A DNA stretch of 63,184 bases. Origin: an uncultured Opitutaceae bacterium (GTDB lineage Bacteria > Verrucomicrobiota > Verrucomicrobiia > Opitutales > Opitutaceae). The notes beneath the pieces were generated by a model. That model saw nothing but the letters and a program-made list of their open reading frames with translations. It was not told where the DNA came from and ran no database searches. This document shows, piece after piece, positions 1-9,394 of this stretch. The position numbers and the translations under genes were made by a program. Location: assembly GCA_937902925.1 (NCBI GenBank), contig CALFNN010000050.1, positions 1 through 63,184 on the forward strand, in the 5' to 3' direction. Within the stretch, counting starts at the first letter, position 1, and every line of letters begins with the position of its first letter.

Positions 1-197
1 CCGACATGACCGGCGGCGTGAAGGAAAAATACGACAAGCTCATCCTCCACGACGAGCGCGGCATCACGCCGATCCGCCGCTGGGGCCAGCCCGAGGACAT
101 CGGCCGCGCCGTCCGCGCGATCGCGGAGGACCGGTTTCCGTTTTCGACGGGCGCGGCGTTCGACGTCGATGGCGGTTATCATCTGCACCGGCTGTGA
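1..197 (+). CDS. Short-chain dehydrogenase/reductase, C-terminal fragment
   Basis: The reading frame is open from the window edge and ends with TGA at 195-197, so the N-terminal cofactor-binding part lies outside. The visible 64 residues are the typical end of an SDR of the 3-oxoacyl-ACP-reductase type: [16 protein letters not shown], then [17 protein letters not shown], which match the conserved 'R.G.PE(D/E)' and 'TG..(I/V)DGG' segments. SDRs of this form oxidise or reduce sugars, sugar acids or acyl substrates with NAD(P). The stop overlaps the GTG start of the next gene (GTGA), so the two are probably translationally coupled. Substrate cannot be told from this fragment. Confidence 0.8.
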   Translation, partial: DMTGGVKEKYDKLILHDERGITPIRRWGQPEDIGRAVRAIAEDRFPFSTGAAFDVDGGYHLHRL

Positions 198-1570
198 AAA
201 TCGGCGGCGTGGCACTGGCGGTCGGTCTGGCGTGCGCGGCGGCGGCGGGTGCAGCCGAATCTCCGGACGGCCTGCTGGTCGGCGAGGTGTGGGCGGGCGC
301 TCCGGTGAGCTTCGCGTTACTGACGCAGGCCGGAAAGCAGCTCGTCGCCTATTACGATGCGGAGCGCCGGATCACGGTTGCCGCGCGCGACCTCGGCAGC
401 GACGCCTGGACGACGGTCCATCCCGAGGGCGTCACGCATCCAGGCCGCCCGCGGGCGTCGAACGTCACTGGCTGGGACAGCCATAATTACCTGCGACTCG
501 CGGTCGATCGCGACGGTTGCGTGCACCTCGCGGGCAACATGCACGTCGATCCCTTGGTATACTACCGCACCCGCCGGCCGCTCGATCTTGCGAGCCTGGA
601 GCGGATCGACCGGATGACCGGCGAGCGCGAGACGCGCTGCACCTATCCGGTGTTTTTCACGAATGCGGCGGGTGACCTGATGTTTCGCTACCGCGACGGC
701 AGCAGTGGCGACGGGAGCGACCTTTACAACATCTACGACCCGGCGACGCGCACGTGGCGCCGCGTGCTCGACACGCCGGTGCTCGACGGCGAAGGCCGGC
801 GCAACGCCTACGCGATCGAGCCCACGCTCGGGCCGGACGGCCGGTTTCATCTCGTCTGGATGTGGCGCGATACGCCCGATTGCGCGACGAACAACAATCT
901 GTCCTATGCCCGCAGCCGCGATTTCGTGCATTGGGAAAACAGCCGCGGCGAGCCATTGCCGCTGCCGATCACGCTCGGGCGCGGCGAGATCATCGATCCC
1001 GCGAAGCCGCACGAAGGCATGATCAACATGACCTTCAGCCTTGGTTTCGATGCGCAGCAACGTCCGGTCGTCGTCTGGCACCGCTACGATGCGCAGGGGC
1101 GTTCGCAAATCTACGCGGGCCGGCCCGCCTCGAACGCGGCGGGCGGCTGGATGACGCGCCAGCTCAGCGCGTGGGATTTCCGGTGGCAGTTTTCCGGCGG
1201 CGGCTCGATCCCCGCGGAGGTGAGGCTCGGCGCGCCACATGTGACGCCGGACGGCACGCTCCTGCTCGACTACTCGACCGACAAGGTCGGCGCGGGACGC
1301 TGGCGGTTGAACGGCGACACGCTGGAACCAGTGGCGCAACTGCCCGCGGCCCCGCCGGCGTTGCCGGCGGAACTCCTGCGGCCACGGAGGCCGGGCATGG
1401 AGGTGCAGACCGTGGTTTCGCGGGCCGGCGGCCGGCGCTACGTGCTCCGCTGGGAGACGCTCCCGCGCAATCGCGACCTGCCGCGTGCCGAGGCGCCGCC
1501 GCCTGGTGAGCTGCGGCTTTACGAGTTGCCCGATGCCGACACCGATGGGGCGATGCGCGTCGGCTCCTGA
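194..1570 (+). CDS. Secreted BNR_4-type beta-propeller protein
   Basis: 458 residues beginning with a signal peptide (hydrophobic stretch of residues 5-20 ending GAAESP). The GTG start overlaps the stop of the upstream SDR. Residues around 95-120 contain [14 protein letters not shown] and [16 protein letters not shown], which I recognise as the signature of the BNR_4 family (PF15892). That family includes PL24/PL25-type ulvan lyases and many uncharacterised secreted proteins of carbohydrate-degrading bacteria. Further blades carry 'D.GR.HLVW' (residues ~217-222) and 'VVVWHRYD'. Secretion and coupling to a sugar-type SDR suggest a role in polysaccharide or oligosaccharide breakdown. Whether it is an active lyase is unknown. 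Confidence 0.75.
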   Translation: MKIGGVALAVGLACAAAAGAAESPDGLLVGEVWAGAPVSFALLTQAGKQLVAYYDAERRITVAARDLGSDAWTTVHPEGVTHPGRPRASNVTGWDSHNYLRLAVDRDGCVHLAGNMHVDPLVYYRTRRPLDLASLERIDRMTGERETRCTYPVFFTNAAGDLMFRYRDGSSGDGSDLYNIYDPATRTWRRVLDTPVLDGEGRRNAYAIEPTLGPDGRFHLVWMWRDTPDCATNNNLSYARSRDFVHWENSRGEPLPLPITLGRGEIIDPAKPHEGMINMTFSLGFDAQQRPVVVWHRYDAQGRSQIYAGRPASNAAGGWMTRQLSAWDFRWQFSGGGSIPAEVRLGAPHVTPDGTLLLDYSTDKVGAGRWRLNGDTLEPVAQLPAAPPALPAELLRPRRPGMEVQTVVSRAGGRRYVLRWETLPRNRDLPRAEAPPPGELRLYELPDADTDGAMRVGS

Positions 1571-1620
1571 GTTTCTCCCGCCCGCGTCAATCGATTGCGC
1601 TCCGTTGGCCGTCCGATGCC

Positions 1621-3651
1621 GTGAAAAGCTGCCGCAAATTTCCTGGAAACGCATCCGCCATCCTGGCGATGGCCGCGGTTTTTTCCGGTTGCAGCCATGT
1701 GCCGCTTCAATCGCGAGTGATCTTCGCCAACGCCGCGATCAACGGGCGGCCCGTGCGCCTGGCGATCGATACCGGCGCCTCGATGAATTGGCTCTACAGT
1801 TCCGAGGCGGGCCGTCTGGGGTTGCGCTCCACGCCAATCCAGCCCGCAGACGCGGCGGCGGAGACACCGAAAGGATTGTCGGAGCCGGTGAACATCGTCG
1901 TCGACGCGCAGACCTACACGGCGCCGTTTGCGACGATCGGCGTGCCGTGGATTGCGCGTGCGCTGTCGCGGCTGGCCGGCGTGCAGGATGTGGCGGGGTC
2001 GTTCGGCTGGCCGGCGTTGCGTGACGGCATCCTGGTGTTCGACGCCTCTCACCACACGGTCAGCAGCGTCGAAAAAATCCCGGCCGATGCGGCTGGCTGG
2101 TTGAAGCTGAAGCTGAAGCCCGATCGGAACGACGGCCTGTTTGTCGAGATCACGATGAAGGACGGCGCCGTCCGCACCTTTCTCGTCGATACCGGAGATC
2201 CGGGCGGCATCACACTATCGCCGGCACTCTGGCAGGAATGGCGGGCAACCCACCCGCACGCGCGCACCACGACGGGGTTTAGCTGGTTTCTGGGACGAAC
2301 CCGGCTGGAACGCCGGGAAGTCACGCAGGTGGGCGAGATCCAGCTCGGTCCGCTCACGATCACGCGGGTGTCGGTGTGCCGGCAGACGGCCTACGAGTCG
2401 GGGATGAACCTGCATGACGGAACCCTGGGCCTGCAGGCACTGGAACATCTGAACTTGATCGTGGACGGCAGGCACGGTGTCGCCTACGCGCGGCCGAAGC
2501 CGGCGGGGGCGCCGGCGCCGCGGCCGGAGCATCGCGATTGGATCGCGGGCGAGAGTGTCAGGCTGAACGTCGCACCCCAGTTCGTCTTCGCCGCGTCGAC
2601 CCGGCGGCAGATCGGCGACCCCGCGGGCGCCGTGGCGGATTTTACCCGCGCGCTCGAGCTCGAGCCCGGCAATGCGGAGATTTATTTCGAGCGTGGCGTA
2701 GCGAAGGAAAACAGCGGCGATCACGACGGCGCCATCGCCGACGCGAGCTGCGCGCTCGAAATCGAACCCAAGCGGGTCAGCCTTTACAGCTTGCGCGGCG
2801 CCGCGCGGCTGAACAAGGCGGAGCTGGACGGGGCGATCGGGGATTTCGACCGGGCGATCGCGCTCGATCCGCAGAACGCGAGCGCCCACCTGTTTCGCGG
2901 CATGGCCCGGCTGGGCAAAGGCGATGCCGCGGGCGCCATCGCGGACCTCGATCGCGTGCTCGCGCTGGATCCTTCGAATCCGTCGCCCTACGGCATCCGG
3001 GGCGTCGCGCGGCTGGCGCGGCAGGATTTCCGTGGCGCCATTGCCGATCTCGATCGCGGTGTCGAATCCGACCCGAAAAACGCCAGCCTCCATGCGGCGC
3101 GCGGGGCGGCCCGGTTCGAGACCGCCGATCGCGGCGGGGCCGCGGCGGACTTCCGGCAGGCGTTCGAACTCGACCCCAAGACCTCATCGGGCGGACTGGC
3201 GGCGGGCGATGCGTTGCAGATGCAGGGCGACGACACGGACGCGCTGGCCCAATACGACAAGGCCGTCGCACTGAACGTGAGCGACGCGGTCGACGCCGCA
3301 TGGCGCCGCCAGCTTCTTCTCCGGCGATTGGGCCGCCCGGCCGACGCCTTTGCCAAAATCGCCGCCGGCTGGAAGGATCGCTGGAAGCTGGCGCTGGCAC
3401 GGTATCTGACGGATGGCCTCGACGAAAACGGTCTCCTGGCCGAGGCGGGCCGAGGTGAAAAAAGCGAGCAGGCCACGCGAGAATGCGACGCGTGCTACTG
3501 CATCGGCGCGATGCGTCTGGTTCACGGCGACCACTCCGGCGCGCGTGAATTCTGGCAACGATGCGGCGCGCCGGCCTACGCGGGGTTGGTCACGGCCAAA
3601 CTCGCCGGCGAAGAACTCGCGCGGCTCGACGAGCGCAATCCGGCGGGCTGA
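1621..3651 (+). CDS. Lipoprotein with two aspartyl-protease-like domains and TPR repeats
   Basis: 676 residues from a GTG start. The N-terminus has a hydrophobic stretch followed by a lipobox-like FSGCS (Cys ~24), so an outer-membrane or periplasmic lipoprotein is likely. Two retropepsin-like motifs are visible: AIDTGAS (Asp at 50) and LVDTGDPGG (Asp at 190), one per half-domain, as in single-chain aspartyl proteases with two DTG sites. From about residue 320 to 530 there are consecutive 34-residue TPR units with the pattern 'GD..GAIADFDRA(L/I)ELDP.NA'. After the TPRs there is a Cys-containing helical tail (ECDACYC). The protease half may process periplasmic peptides and the TPR half may bind partners. 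Activity is inferred only from the motifs. Confidence 0.75.
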   Translation: MKSCRKFPGNASAILAMAAVFSGCSHVPLQSRVIFANAAINGRPVRLAIDTGASMNWLYSSEAGRLGLRSTPIQPADAAAETPKGLSEPVNIVVDAQTYTAPFATIGVPWIARALSRLAGVQDVAGSFGWPALRDGILVFDASHHTVSSVEKIPADAAGWLKLKLKPDRNDGLFVEITMKDGAVRTFLVDTGDPGGITLSPALWQEWRATHPHARTTTGFSWFLGRTRLERREVTQVGEIQLGPLTITRVSVCRQTAYESGMNLHDGTLGLQALEHLNLIVDGRHGVAYARPKPAGAPAPRPEHRDWIAGESVRLNVAPQFVFAASTRRQIGDPAGAVADFTRALELEPGNAEIYFERGVAKENSGDHDGAIADASCALEIEPKRVSLYSLRGAARLNKAELDGAIGDFDRAIALDPQNASAHLFRGMARLGKGDAAGAIADLDRVLALDPSNPSPYGIRGVARLARQDFRGAIADLDRGVESDPKNASLHAARGAARFETADRGGAAADFRQAFELDPKTSSGGLAAGDALQMQGDDTDALAQYDKAVALNVSDAVDAAWRRQLLLRRLGRPADAFAKIAAGWKDRWKLALARYLTDGLDENGLLAEAGRGEKSEQATRECDACYCIGAMRLVHGDHSGAREFWQRCGAPAYAGLVTAKLAGEELARLDERNPAG

Positions 3652-3673
3652 CTCGTGGCGGCGGCTCCGCGCC

Positions 3674-3700
3674 ATTTTACGTATTACGTGAAAATGCGTC
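3674..3700. promoter_or_regulatory. Putative LacI-type operator (ACGTATTACGT class), copy 1
   Basis: An imperfect palindrome TTTTACGTA-T-TACGTGAAAA lies 22 bp after the TPR lipoprotein stop and ends 42 bp before the 3' end of LacI regulator 1. Its last 22 bases are identical to the sequence at 47065-47086, where the palindrome is perfect. Here it sits in a convergent intergenic region, an unusual place for an operator. Confidence 0.55.
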
Positions 3701-3742
3701 CGGCGGCGATGGCGCTCGCGGCGGGTGGCAGGCGGGGGTGCG

Positions 3743-4753
3743 CTACGCCCGGCGCAGCGTGGGTCCTTCGACCCAGCGGGCGGGCGTCGTCGTCAACGTC
3801 GGCCACTTGGGCAGACCGCGCTCGTTGCGTTGCAACTGGGCGATGACCTGCTCGGTGGCGCGCGTCCCAAGTTCGCGCGGTTGCTGGTCGAGACCCGCGG
3901 ACGGGCGGGATTTGAACAGCAGGTTGAGACAAACGTAGCCGTGCTGCGCGGGAATGCGCGCGCCGCAGCTTTCCATCCAGTCGACCGGATGAGTGAAGTG
4001 ACTGATCACGACATCCGGCTTGAAGCGCCGGAACCACGGCACGAAGGCATCGCGCCGGACCTCCGGGGTGAGTTGCAGCGGCACCCGCTCGATGTCCGGC
4101 CGGCTGTGTTGAAACGCGAGGAACGCGGCGCCCCATCGGTGCTGAAGCCGGTCGTTGCGACCGCGCTCGAGGAAAAGACCGGGGCGCCGGTAGCCGCGCG
4201 CCGCGATCGACTCCAGGGTGTCCATCATCGAGCGATAGTGGTTGCAGCAGACGCAATGCAGCGCCGGCTGGCGGATGTTATAGTCGGTGTAGACGGCGGC
4301 GTAGCGGGACCAGTCGAGCTGCGAGAAATCGGGCGTATACCACGCGGGGAGCAGCACGAGGCCGTGGATGCCGCGCGATTTCAAAATGAAATCGAGCCGC
4401 GGCAGCGTCAGTCCGGCGTCGCCGACGACGAACGGCTCCATCTTGAAACCGAGCTCCGCCGCGCGCGCGGTGGCGCCGCGGATCAGTTCCTGGTGAAACA
4501 GCCCGTGGGGCTCGCGGCTGGGCTCCGCGATGTCGACGATCGCCAGCACGCCGCGAAACGTGCTGCCGCGGGAGCGGCGGAGCTCGGACATGAGCGAGCC
4601 GGCGAGCGGGTTGGGGCGGTAGCCGGCCGCCTGCGCGGCTTTTTTCACGCGCTGCTCCGTGGCGGCGGCGATCCGCCCGCGGCCGCTGAGCGCGTTCGAA
4701 ACAGTGGCGGGCGAAAGCCGGAGCGTGCGCGCGAGCGAGCGTAGGGTGGCCAT
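3743..4753 (-). CDS. LacI-family transcriptional regulator 1
   Basis: 336 residues, full LacI/GalR length. Residues 1-25 (ATLRSLARTLRLSPATVSNAL) form the DNA-binding helix-turn-helix, followed by the hinge helix 'A..AGYRPNPLAGSLMSELR'. The rest is a periplasmic-binding-protein-like effector domain (ILKSRGIHGLVLLPAW; ending LTTTPARWVEGPTLRRA). The final 'RWVEG' pattern is shared with LacI regulator 2 in this window. The effector is unknown. It is transcribed convergently with the TPR lipoprotein. A palindrome at 4812-4826 upstream of its start and a different one just past its 3' end are candidate binding sites. Confidence 0.9.
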   Translation of the reverse strand: MATLRSLARTLRLSPATVSNALSGRGRIAAATEQRVKKAAQAAGYRPNPLAGSLMSELRRSRGSTFRGVLAIVDIAEPSREPHGLFHQELIRGATARAAELGFKMEPFVVGDAGLTLPRLDFILKSRGIHGLVLLPAWYTPDFSQLDWSRYAAVYTDYNIRQPALHCVCCNHYRSMMDTLESIAARGYRRPGLFLERGRNDRLQHRWGAAFLAFQHSRPDIERVPLQLTPEVRRDAFVPWFRRFKPDVVISHFTHPVDWMESCGARIPAQHGYVCLNLLFKSRPSAGLDQQPRELGTRATEQVIAQLQRNERGLPKWPTLTTTPARWVEGPTLRRA

Positions 4754-5203
4754 GGGGCGGGCGAGGGGATTTTGCCGAACTGTTCAGCATTTCGGTCCGT
4801 TGCCGGCGCGAGACAACGCTTTTGTCCGGGCGAGTGGTGGGGCGGGCGCGGCGCCGCTTCGACCGTCGGTGCCGATCATCCCGATCCTTCCCCGCGGGTT
4901 CGAACCCTCCACGGCGCCGGACGATTTTCCGCTGGGTCTTGTAGCCCGGTGGCTGCATTTTTTGGTGCGCATATTTTGCGGGGCGGCGAGGAAGATGGCT
5001 TGGGAATCAGAGTGAAAAACGACGCGGATGCGTGTCTCAGGTCATCAGCGCGATGAAGGCGCATAATAACTTTGCCACCACAACCGGCAGTGGTTGACCG
5101 CGCGAAGAACACAAGCCGTAGTGGCGGCCCGCGATTCTCGCGCCTGGCGGGCGCCCTTCCGTTACCCGCGGTTTTTCAAGTTTTCTCCATCCATTCTACT
5201 CCC
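4754..5203. other. 450-bp intergenic region between lacI-1 and nrdJ
   Basis: No convincing gene. It holds a small palindrome near 4812 and, around 4999-5040, a GGGAATCAGAGTGAAAA segment that loosely resembles the GGGAA...GTGAAA core of cobalamin riboswitches. That would suit the B12-dependent reductase downstream, but the paired flanks expected of that riboswitch are not evident. The GGTTCGAACC at 4908-4917 looks like a tRNA T-loop but no cloverleaf can be built around it. Confidence 0.35.
4812..4826. promoter_or_regulatory. Small inverted repeat upstream of lacI-1
   Basis: GACAA-CGCTT-TTGTC, 59 bp upstream of the ATG of LacI regulator 1 on the minus strand. It could be an autoregulatory operator. 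A 5-bp-arm palindrome can also arise by chance. Confidence 0.25.
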
Positions 5204-7285
5204 ATGTCTGTGCAGCAGCTGCCTGTGTCTCATCCGGCCAACGGCCTTCAGGACTTCATCGCCATCTCCCGTTACGCCCGCTATTCGCCCGAAAAGCGCC
5301 GGCGCGAGACATGGGCCGAGGCCGTGGCGCGCGTGCGCAACATGCACCTCGCGCATTTTTCCGACCGCTCGCTCGCCGAGGCCAGGCGCGTGGCGCTCGC
5401 CGCCGGCGAGGTTACGCCGGGTGAGATCGCGGCAGTGGAGCGGCTCGGCGGCGGCCTGCACGCGGCGATCCGGGCGGCGTTCGACGCGGTGGCGCGCCGT
5501 GAGGTGCTGCCGTCGATGCGCTCGCTGCAGTTCGGCGGCGAGGCGATCCTCACCAAGCACGCGCGCATCTACAATTGCTGCTTCACTTACATCGACCGGA
5601 TCGAGGCGTTTCGCGAATCGCTCTATTTGTTGCTGTGCGGCTGCGGGGTCGGTTTCTCGGTGCAACGGCACCATATCGCCAAGCTCCCGGCCTTCGCGCC
5701 GCGCGACGAGAGCCTGACGCCGATCACGTTCATGGTGCCCGACACGATCGAGGGCTGGGCGGACGCGCTGCACGCGCTGATGGAAAACGCCGTGGCCGGC
5801 CGGCCGGTGCAGTTCGATTATTCGCAGATCCGCCCCGAAGGCGCGCCGCTGCGGATTTCCGGCGGCAAGGCGCCGGGCGCCGCGCCGTTGTTCAACGCCC
5901 TGTCGCACATCGAGCACCTCGTGCGGGGCGCAGCAGGGCGGAAACTGCGCCCGATCGAGGCCTACGACATCCTGATGTGGGCGGCGAAGGCGGTGCTCTC
6001 GGGTGGGGTGCGACGCTCGGCGACGATCTGCCTCTTCTCGGTCGACGACGCCGAGATGGCCGCAGCGAAGACCGGCAACTGGTTCGCCGACCAGCCCCAG
6101 CGCGCGGCCAGCAACAACTCGGCGGTGATCGTGCGCGCCACGGCGACGCGGATGGAATTCGACCGGCTCTTCGAGGCGCAGAAGCAGTTCGGCGAGCCCG
6201 GGTTTTATTTCGTCGAGGACGCGGAATACGGCGCCAATCCCTGCGTCGAGATCGGGCTCCATCCGCGGCTGAAGCTCGACGCCGCCGCCATCGCCCGCCT
6301 GCGCGAGCTCGGCCACGAAGGCGAGTTGCGCGAGGGCGACGAACTCTCCGGCGTCCAGTTCTGCAATCTCGCGACGATCTCCGCCTCGGCCGCCGAGACG
6401 CCGGCGGATTTTTACCGGCTGTGTGCGCATGCCGCGCTGATCGGCACGCTGCAGGCGGGCTACACGGAGTTCGGCTATCTGTCGCCGGTCTCGCGGGTGA
6501 TCACGGAGCGCGAGGCGCTGCTCGGCGTTTCGCTTTGCGGCATCCTCGACCGGCCCGACGTGCTGCTCGATCCAGCCGTGCTCCGCGCGGGCGCGGCCGT
6601 GGTCAAGGCGGTCAACGCCGTCGTCGCGCGCGCCCTCGGCATCCAGCCGGCGGCGCGCACCACCTGCGTGAAGCCCGAGGGCACGGCGAGCCTGTTGCTC
6701 GGCACGAGCAGCGGCCTGCACCCGCACCACGCGCCGCGTTATTTCCGCCGCGTGCAGGCCAACATCCACGATCCGGTTTATCTGCATTTCCGCAAAACCA
6801 ACCCGCACATGGTCGAGTCGAGCGTCTACGATCCCAACGGCCGAACCGAGGTGATCACGTTTCCGGTCGAGGGTCCGGCGTTCGGTATTTATCGCGAGGA
6901 CCTGTCGGCGGTGAAACATCTCGAATACGTCCGCCTTGTGCAGGAAAACTGGGTGCAGGCCGGTCGCCGGCACGAGCGCCATGCGCCGGGGCTGCATCAC
7001 AACGTTTCGTGCACCATCTCCGTCCGACCGCACGAGTGGCCTGCGGTGGCGGATTTCATCTGGGCGCACCGGCATGATTTTACCGGTGTCGCGCTGCTGC
7101 AGGATTGCGGCGACAAGGCCTACGTCCAGGCGCCGCGCGAGGGCGTCGCGACCGCCGAGGACGTCGCGAAGTGGAACACGCTCGTCCACGAACCCGTCGA
7201 CTACACGACGCTGGAGGAAGCCGAGGACATCACCGAGCTCAAGCAAACCGTCGCCTGCGCCGGCGGCGCGTGCGAGATCGTTTAG
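5204..7285 (+). CDS. nrdJ: Adenosylcobalamin-dependent (class II) ribonucleotide reductase
   Basis: 693 residues from the ATG at 5204; the frame is open further upstream, but family similarity begins after it. It reduces ribonucleotides to deoxyribonucleotides using adenosylcobalamin as radical generator, independent of oxygen. Visible features: the Cys pair region NCCFTYIDR (124-132), LLCGCGVGFSVQ, SGGVRRSATICLFS, NPCVEIGL (about 345), FCNLATISA (about 387), GVSLCGILDRPD, TCVKPEGTASLLLGTSSG, and a C-terminal redox pair Cys685/Cys690 (CAGGAC) that would be re-reduced by thioredoxin. Length and the absence of a separate small subunit fit the monomeric RTPR-like subclass. It is followed after 7 bp by the RlmM-like gene, probably co-transcribed. 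Confidence 0.93.
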   Translation: MSVQQLPVSHPANGLQDFIAISRYARYSPEKRRRETWAEAVARVRNMHLAHFSDRSLAEARRVALAAGEVTPGEIAAVERLGGGLHAAIRAAFDAVARREVLPSMRSLQFGGEAILTKHARIYNCCFTYIDRIEAFRESLYLLLCGCGVGFSVQRHHIAKLPAFAPRDESLTPITFMVPDTIEGWADALHALMENAVAGRPVQFDYSQIRPEGAPLRISGGKAPGAAPLFNALSHIEHLVRGAAGRKLRPIEAYDILMWAAKAVLSGGVRRSATICLFSVDDAEMAAAKTGNWFADQPQRAASNNSAVIVRATATRMEFDRLFEAQKQFGEPGFYFVEDAEYGANPCVEIGLHPRLKLDAAAIARLRELGHEGELREGDELSGVQFCNLATISASAAETPADFYRLCAHAALIGTLQAGYTEFGYLSPVSRVITEREALLGVSLCGILDRPDVLLDPAVLRAGAAVVKAVNAVVARALGIQPAARTTCVKPEGTASLLLGTSSGLHPHHAPRYFRRVQANIHDPVYLHFRKTNPHMVESSVYDPNGRTEVITFPVEGPAFGIYREDLSAVKHLEYVRLVQENWVQAGRRHERHAPGLHHNVSCTISVRPHEWPAVADFIWAHRHDFTGVALLQDCGDKAYVQAPREGVATAEDVAKWNTLVHEPVDYTTLEEAEDITELKQTVACAGGACEIV

Positions 7286-7292
7286 CCGGTTG

Positions 7293-8354
7293 ATGGCCGA
7301 GTTTTCGCTCGCGACGTGGCCGCGCACCGGCACGTTCGCGAGCGTGCTGCTGACCTGTCAGTCCGGATTCGAAACGCTGCTCGCGCGCGAGCTGACCGAG
7401 CTGCACGGAATGACCGTGGCCGAGAAGGGTCCGGGCTGGGTGCGGGCGGGGCCGGGAGGTCAGGCCGGCCAGGATCTGGCCTTTCCGCTGTTGTCGTTCC
7501 GTGAACCGGTGGAGGTGCGGGGCGACTCGGTGAACGCGCTCGCCGCCCGCGTCGCGGAATTCTTTCTCGGCAGCCTGCGCGGCGAGCGGATCGACTCTGC
7601 CTGGCCGAGCGTGTGGCTGGGTCCGCAGGAAATCGTCGGACTTGGACGGCGGATTTCGGCCGTCGAGGCGGCGTGGGGCGAGCTGCTGAAGAAAAAATTG
7701 TCGCGTGTGGCGAAGCTGGCGGTGGCGGACGTGCCGCGCGGCGTCGGGCCGGCGCGCGGACTGTTCGTTTTTTTCGCGGACTTTGGGCGGGCGTTCGTGG
7801 CCCGGGAGGCGTTTGTCCCTGGCCAGCGCCGGATGGCCGACGACGAACTCGCGCCGTCGCGCAGCTACCTGAAAGTCGAGGAGGCCTACATCGTGCTCGG
7901 ACGCGAGCCGGCGGCGGGCGAGACGGTGTGCGATCTTGGCGCCGCGCCGGGCGGATGGAGTTACAGCGCGGCGAAACGCGGCGCGCGGGTGGTCGCGATT
8001 GACAACGGTCCGCTGAAAGGCGGGGCGCTCGGGCATCCGCAGATCGCGCATCGCTGCGAGGATGCGTTCAGATTTGCACCACGGGACGGCGAGACCTTCG
8101 ACTGGCTGTTCTGCGACATGCTCGAGGAGCCGCACCATGTGTTGCAGCACATCGTCACGCCGTGGCTTGCGCGCGGCTGGTGCCGGCGCTTCGTGGTGAA
8201 CCTGAAATTCGGCCGCGTGGACCCGATTGCGCTGTTGCGGGAACTGCGGGCGACGGATTCGCCGTTCATCGGCTACGCGCGGGACGCGCGAATCCGCCAG
8301 CTTTACCATGACCGGGAGGAATTCACGGTCGTGGGCAACGTGAGCGGCCGCTGA
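7293..8354 (+). CDS. rlmM: RlmM-like rRNA 2'-O-ribose methyltransferase
   Basis: 353 residues. The C-terminal half is an FtsJ-type SAM methyltransferase: RMADDELAPSRSYLKVEEAY precedes the SAM motif CDLGAAPGGWSYSAAKRG (about 213-230), then AIDNGPLKGG, FDWLFCDM (catalytic Asp region) and FVVNLKFGR (catalytic Lys). This arrangement is characteristic of RlmM, which methylates the ribose of C2498 of 23S rRNA in E. coli. The N-terminal ~150 residues correspond to the THUMP-like part and are divergent. ATG at 7293 was chosen because it follows the nrdJ stop directly. Housekeeping function; confidence in the family is high, in the exact target nucleotide moderate. Confidence 0.85.
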   Translation: MAEFSLATWPRTGTFASVLLTCQSGFETLLARELTELHGMTVAEKGPGWVRAGPGGQAGQDLAFPLLSFREPVEVRGDSVNALAARVAEFFLGSLRGERIDSAWPSVWLGPQEIVGLGRRISAVEAAWGELLKKKLSRVAKLAVADVPRGVGPARGLFVFFADFGRAFVAREAFVPGQRRMADDELAPSRSYLKVEEAYIVLGREPAAGETVCDLGAAPGGWSYSAAKRGARVVAIDNGPLKGGALGHPQIAHRCEDAFRFAPRDGETFDWLFCDMLEEPHHVLQHIVTPWLARGWCRRFVVNLKFGRVDPIALLRELRATDSPFIGYARDARIRQLYHDREEFTVVGNVSGR

Positions 8355-8416
8355 TCTCGGCAAACGCAACCTGCACTTTTGTTTGGTTTCGGCCGCGGGC
8401 TGAGTCAGGTTGCGGC

Positions 8417-9394
8417 ATGCCTCATTTTTCCAAACCTGATCCGCGTTCGCGGCCGGCGGCCGGTCCCGCGTCGTCCCCCGGAGAGTTCGTCGCCCCAACC
8501 GGAGCGATGCGGCCGCGTGGTTCGACCGAATATCGGGGGGAAGAGACGCCAACATCGCAGGCGATGAAGCAGAAAGCGGCCGCGGTTCCGGTGGGGGCGG
8601 CGGGTGAGAATGAAGCGATCGCCATGGCGGGTTCGCGGAGCGGACCGGCACGGCATGACGAGTTGAAGATTTGCGGGCTGGCGGCGGTGAAGGCGCGGTT
8701 CGCGCGCGACCCCGGTTCGATCAAGCGGTTGTTTTTCGATCACGCGACAGGGCAGCGCGTCGGCGTGATCTGCCGCGTGCTTGCGCAGCAAAAAAAAATC
8801 TATCGGCAGGTCGAGGCCGCCGAGCTCGAGAAAATCTCCGGCTCGGTCCATCACGGCGGGATCGTGGCGGTGGTTTACGCCCCGCCATTGCGCTTGGTTG
8901 CGCCGGCCGATGTGTCGGCGTGGGCAAAGCGCGGCGAGGCGGTGCTGGTGCTCGATCGGATCGGCAACGCCCACAATCTTGGCGCCATCGCGCGGACGGC
9001 GGCGTTTTTCGGCGTGCCGCGGATCGTGATTCCCGACGACACGACGGCGGCGCGGCCGACGGATGCGGCGCACCGCGTGGCCGAGGGCGGATTCGAGCAC
9101 CTCGAAGTCTGGCAAACGAAGGATTTGGCGGGTTTCGCCCGTGAACTCGCGGCGGCGGGCTACGAGGTGATTGGCGCGGCGACGCGCGGCGGGCGGCCGG
9201 ACGCACCACAGACCAAAGGCCGGAAGCCGTTCGCCCTTTTGCTGGGCAACGAGGAACAGGGACTCGCTCCCGAAGTCGCGGCGGCCTGCACGCGGCTCGT
9301 GACGATTCCCGGCAGCGGGAAAATCGAGTCGCTCAACGTCTCGGTGGCCGCTGCGGTTTTGCTGTGGGAGTTGCTCGCGCGGCGCGGTCAGTAG
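8417..9394 (+). CDS. SpoU/TrmH-family RNA 2'-O-methyltransferase
   Basis: 325 residues. A basic, proline-rich N-terminal extension of about 80 residues is followed by the SpoU substrate-binding domain (ELKICGLAAVKARFARDP) and the knotted SPOUT catalytic domain. The three SpoU motifs are visible: LDRIGNAHNLGAIARTA (motif 1), FALLLGNEEQGL (motif 2) and IPGSGKIESLNVSVAAAV (motif 3). It transfers a methyl group from SAM to a ribose 2'-OH of tRNA or rRNA. A later ATG at 8564 is possible because the extension is low in conservation signals. The 3' end overlaps the convergent gene below by 7 bp. Confidence 0.9.
   Translation: MPHFSKPDPRSRPAAGPASSPGEFVAPTGAMRPRGSTEYRGEETPTSQAMKQKAAAVPVGAAGENEAIAMAGSRSGPARHDELKICGLAAVKARFARDPGSIKRLFFDHATGQRVGVICRVLAQQKKIYRQVEAAELEKISGSVHHGGIVAVVYAPPLRLVAPADVSAWAKRGEAVLVLDRIGNAHNLGAIARTAAFFGVPRIVIPDDTTAARPTDAAHRVAEGGFEHLEVWQTKDLAGFARELAAAGYEVIGAATRGGRPDAPQTKGRKPFALLLGNEEQGLAPEVAAACTRLVTIPGSGKIESLNVSVAAAVLLWELLARRGQ

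Noticed and set aside
1770-2200. DTG motifs as a sign of a retroelement protease
   Set aside because: They lie in one lipoprotein with TPRs and no reverse transcriptase or integrase nearby.
4898-4930. tRNA-like T-loop GGTTCGAACC
   Set aside because: The sequence is a self-complementary 10-mer. No anticodon arm, D arm or acceptor stem could be built on either strand.
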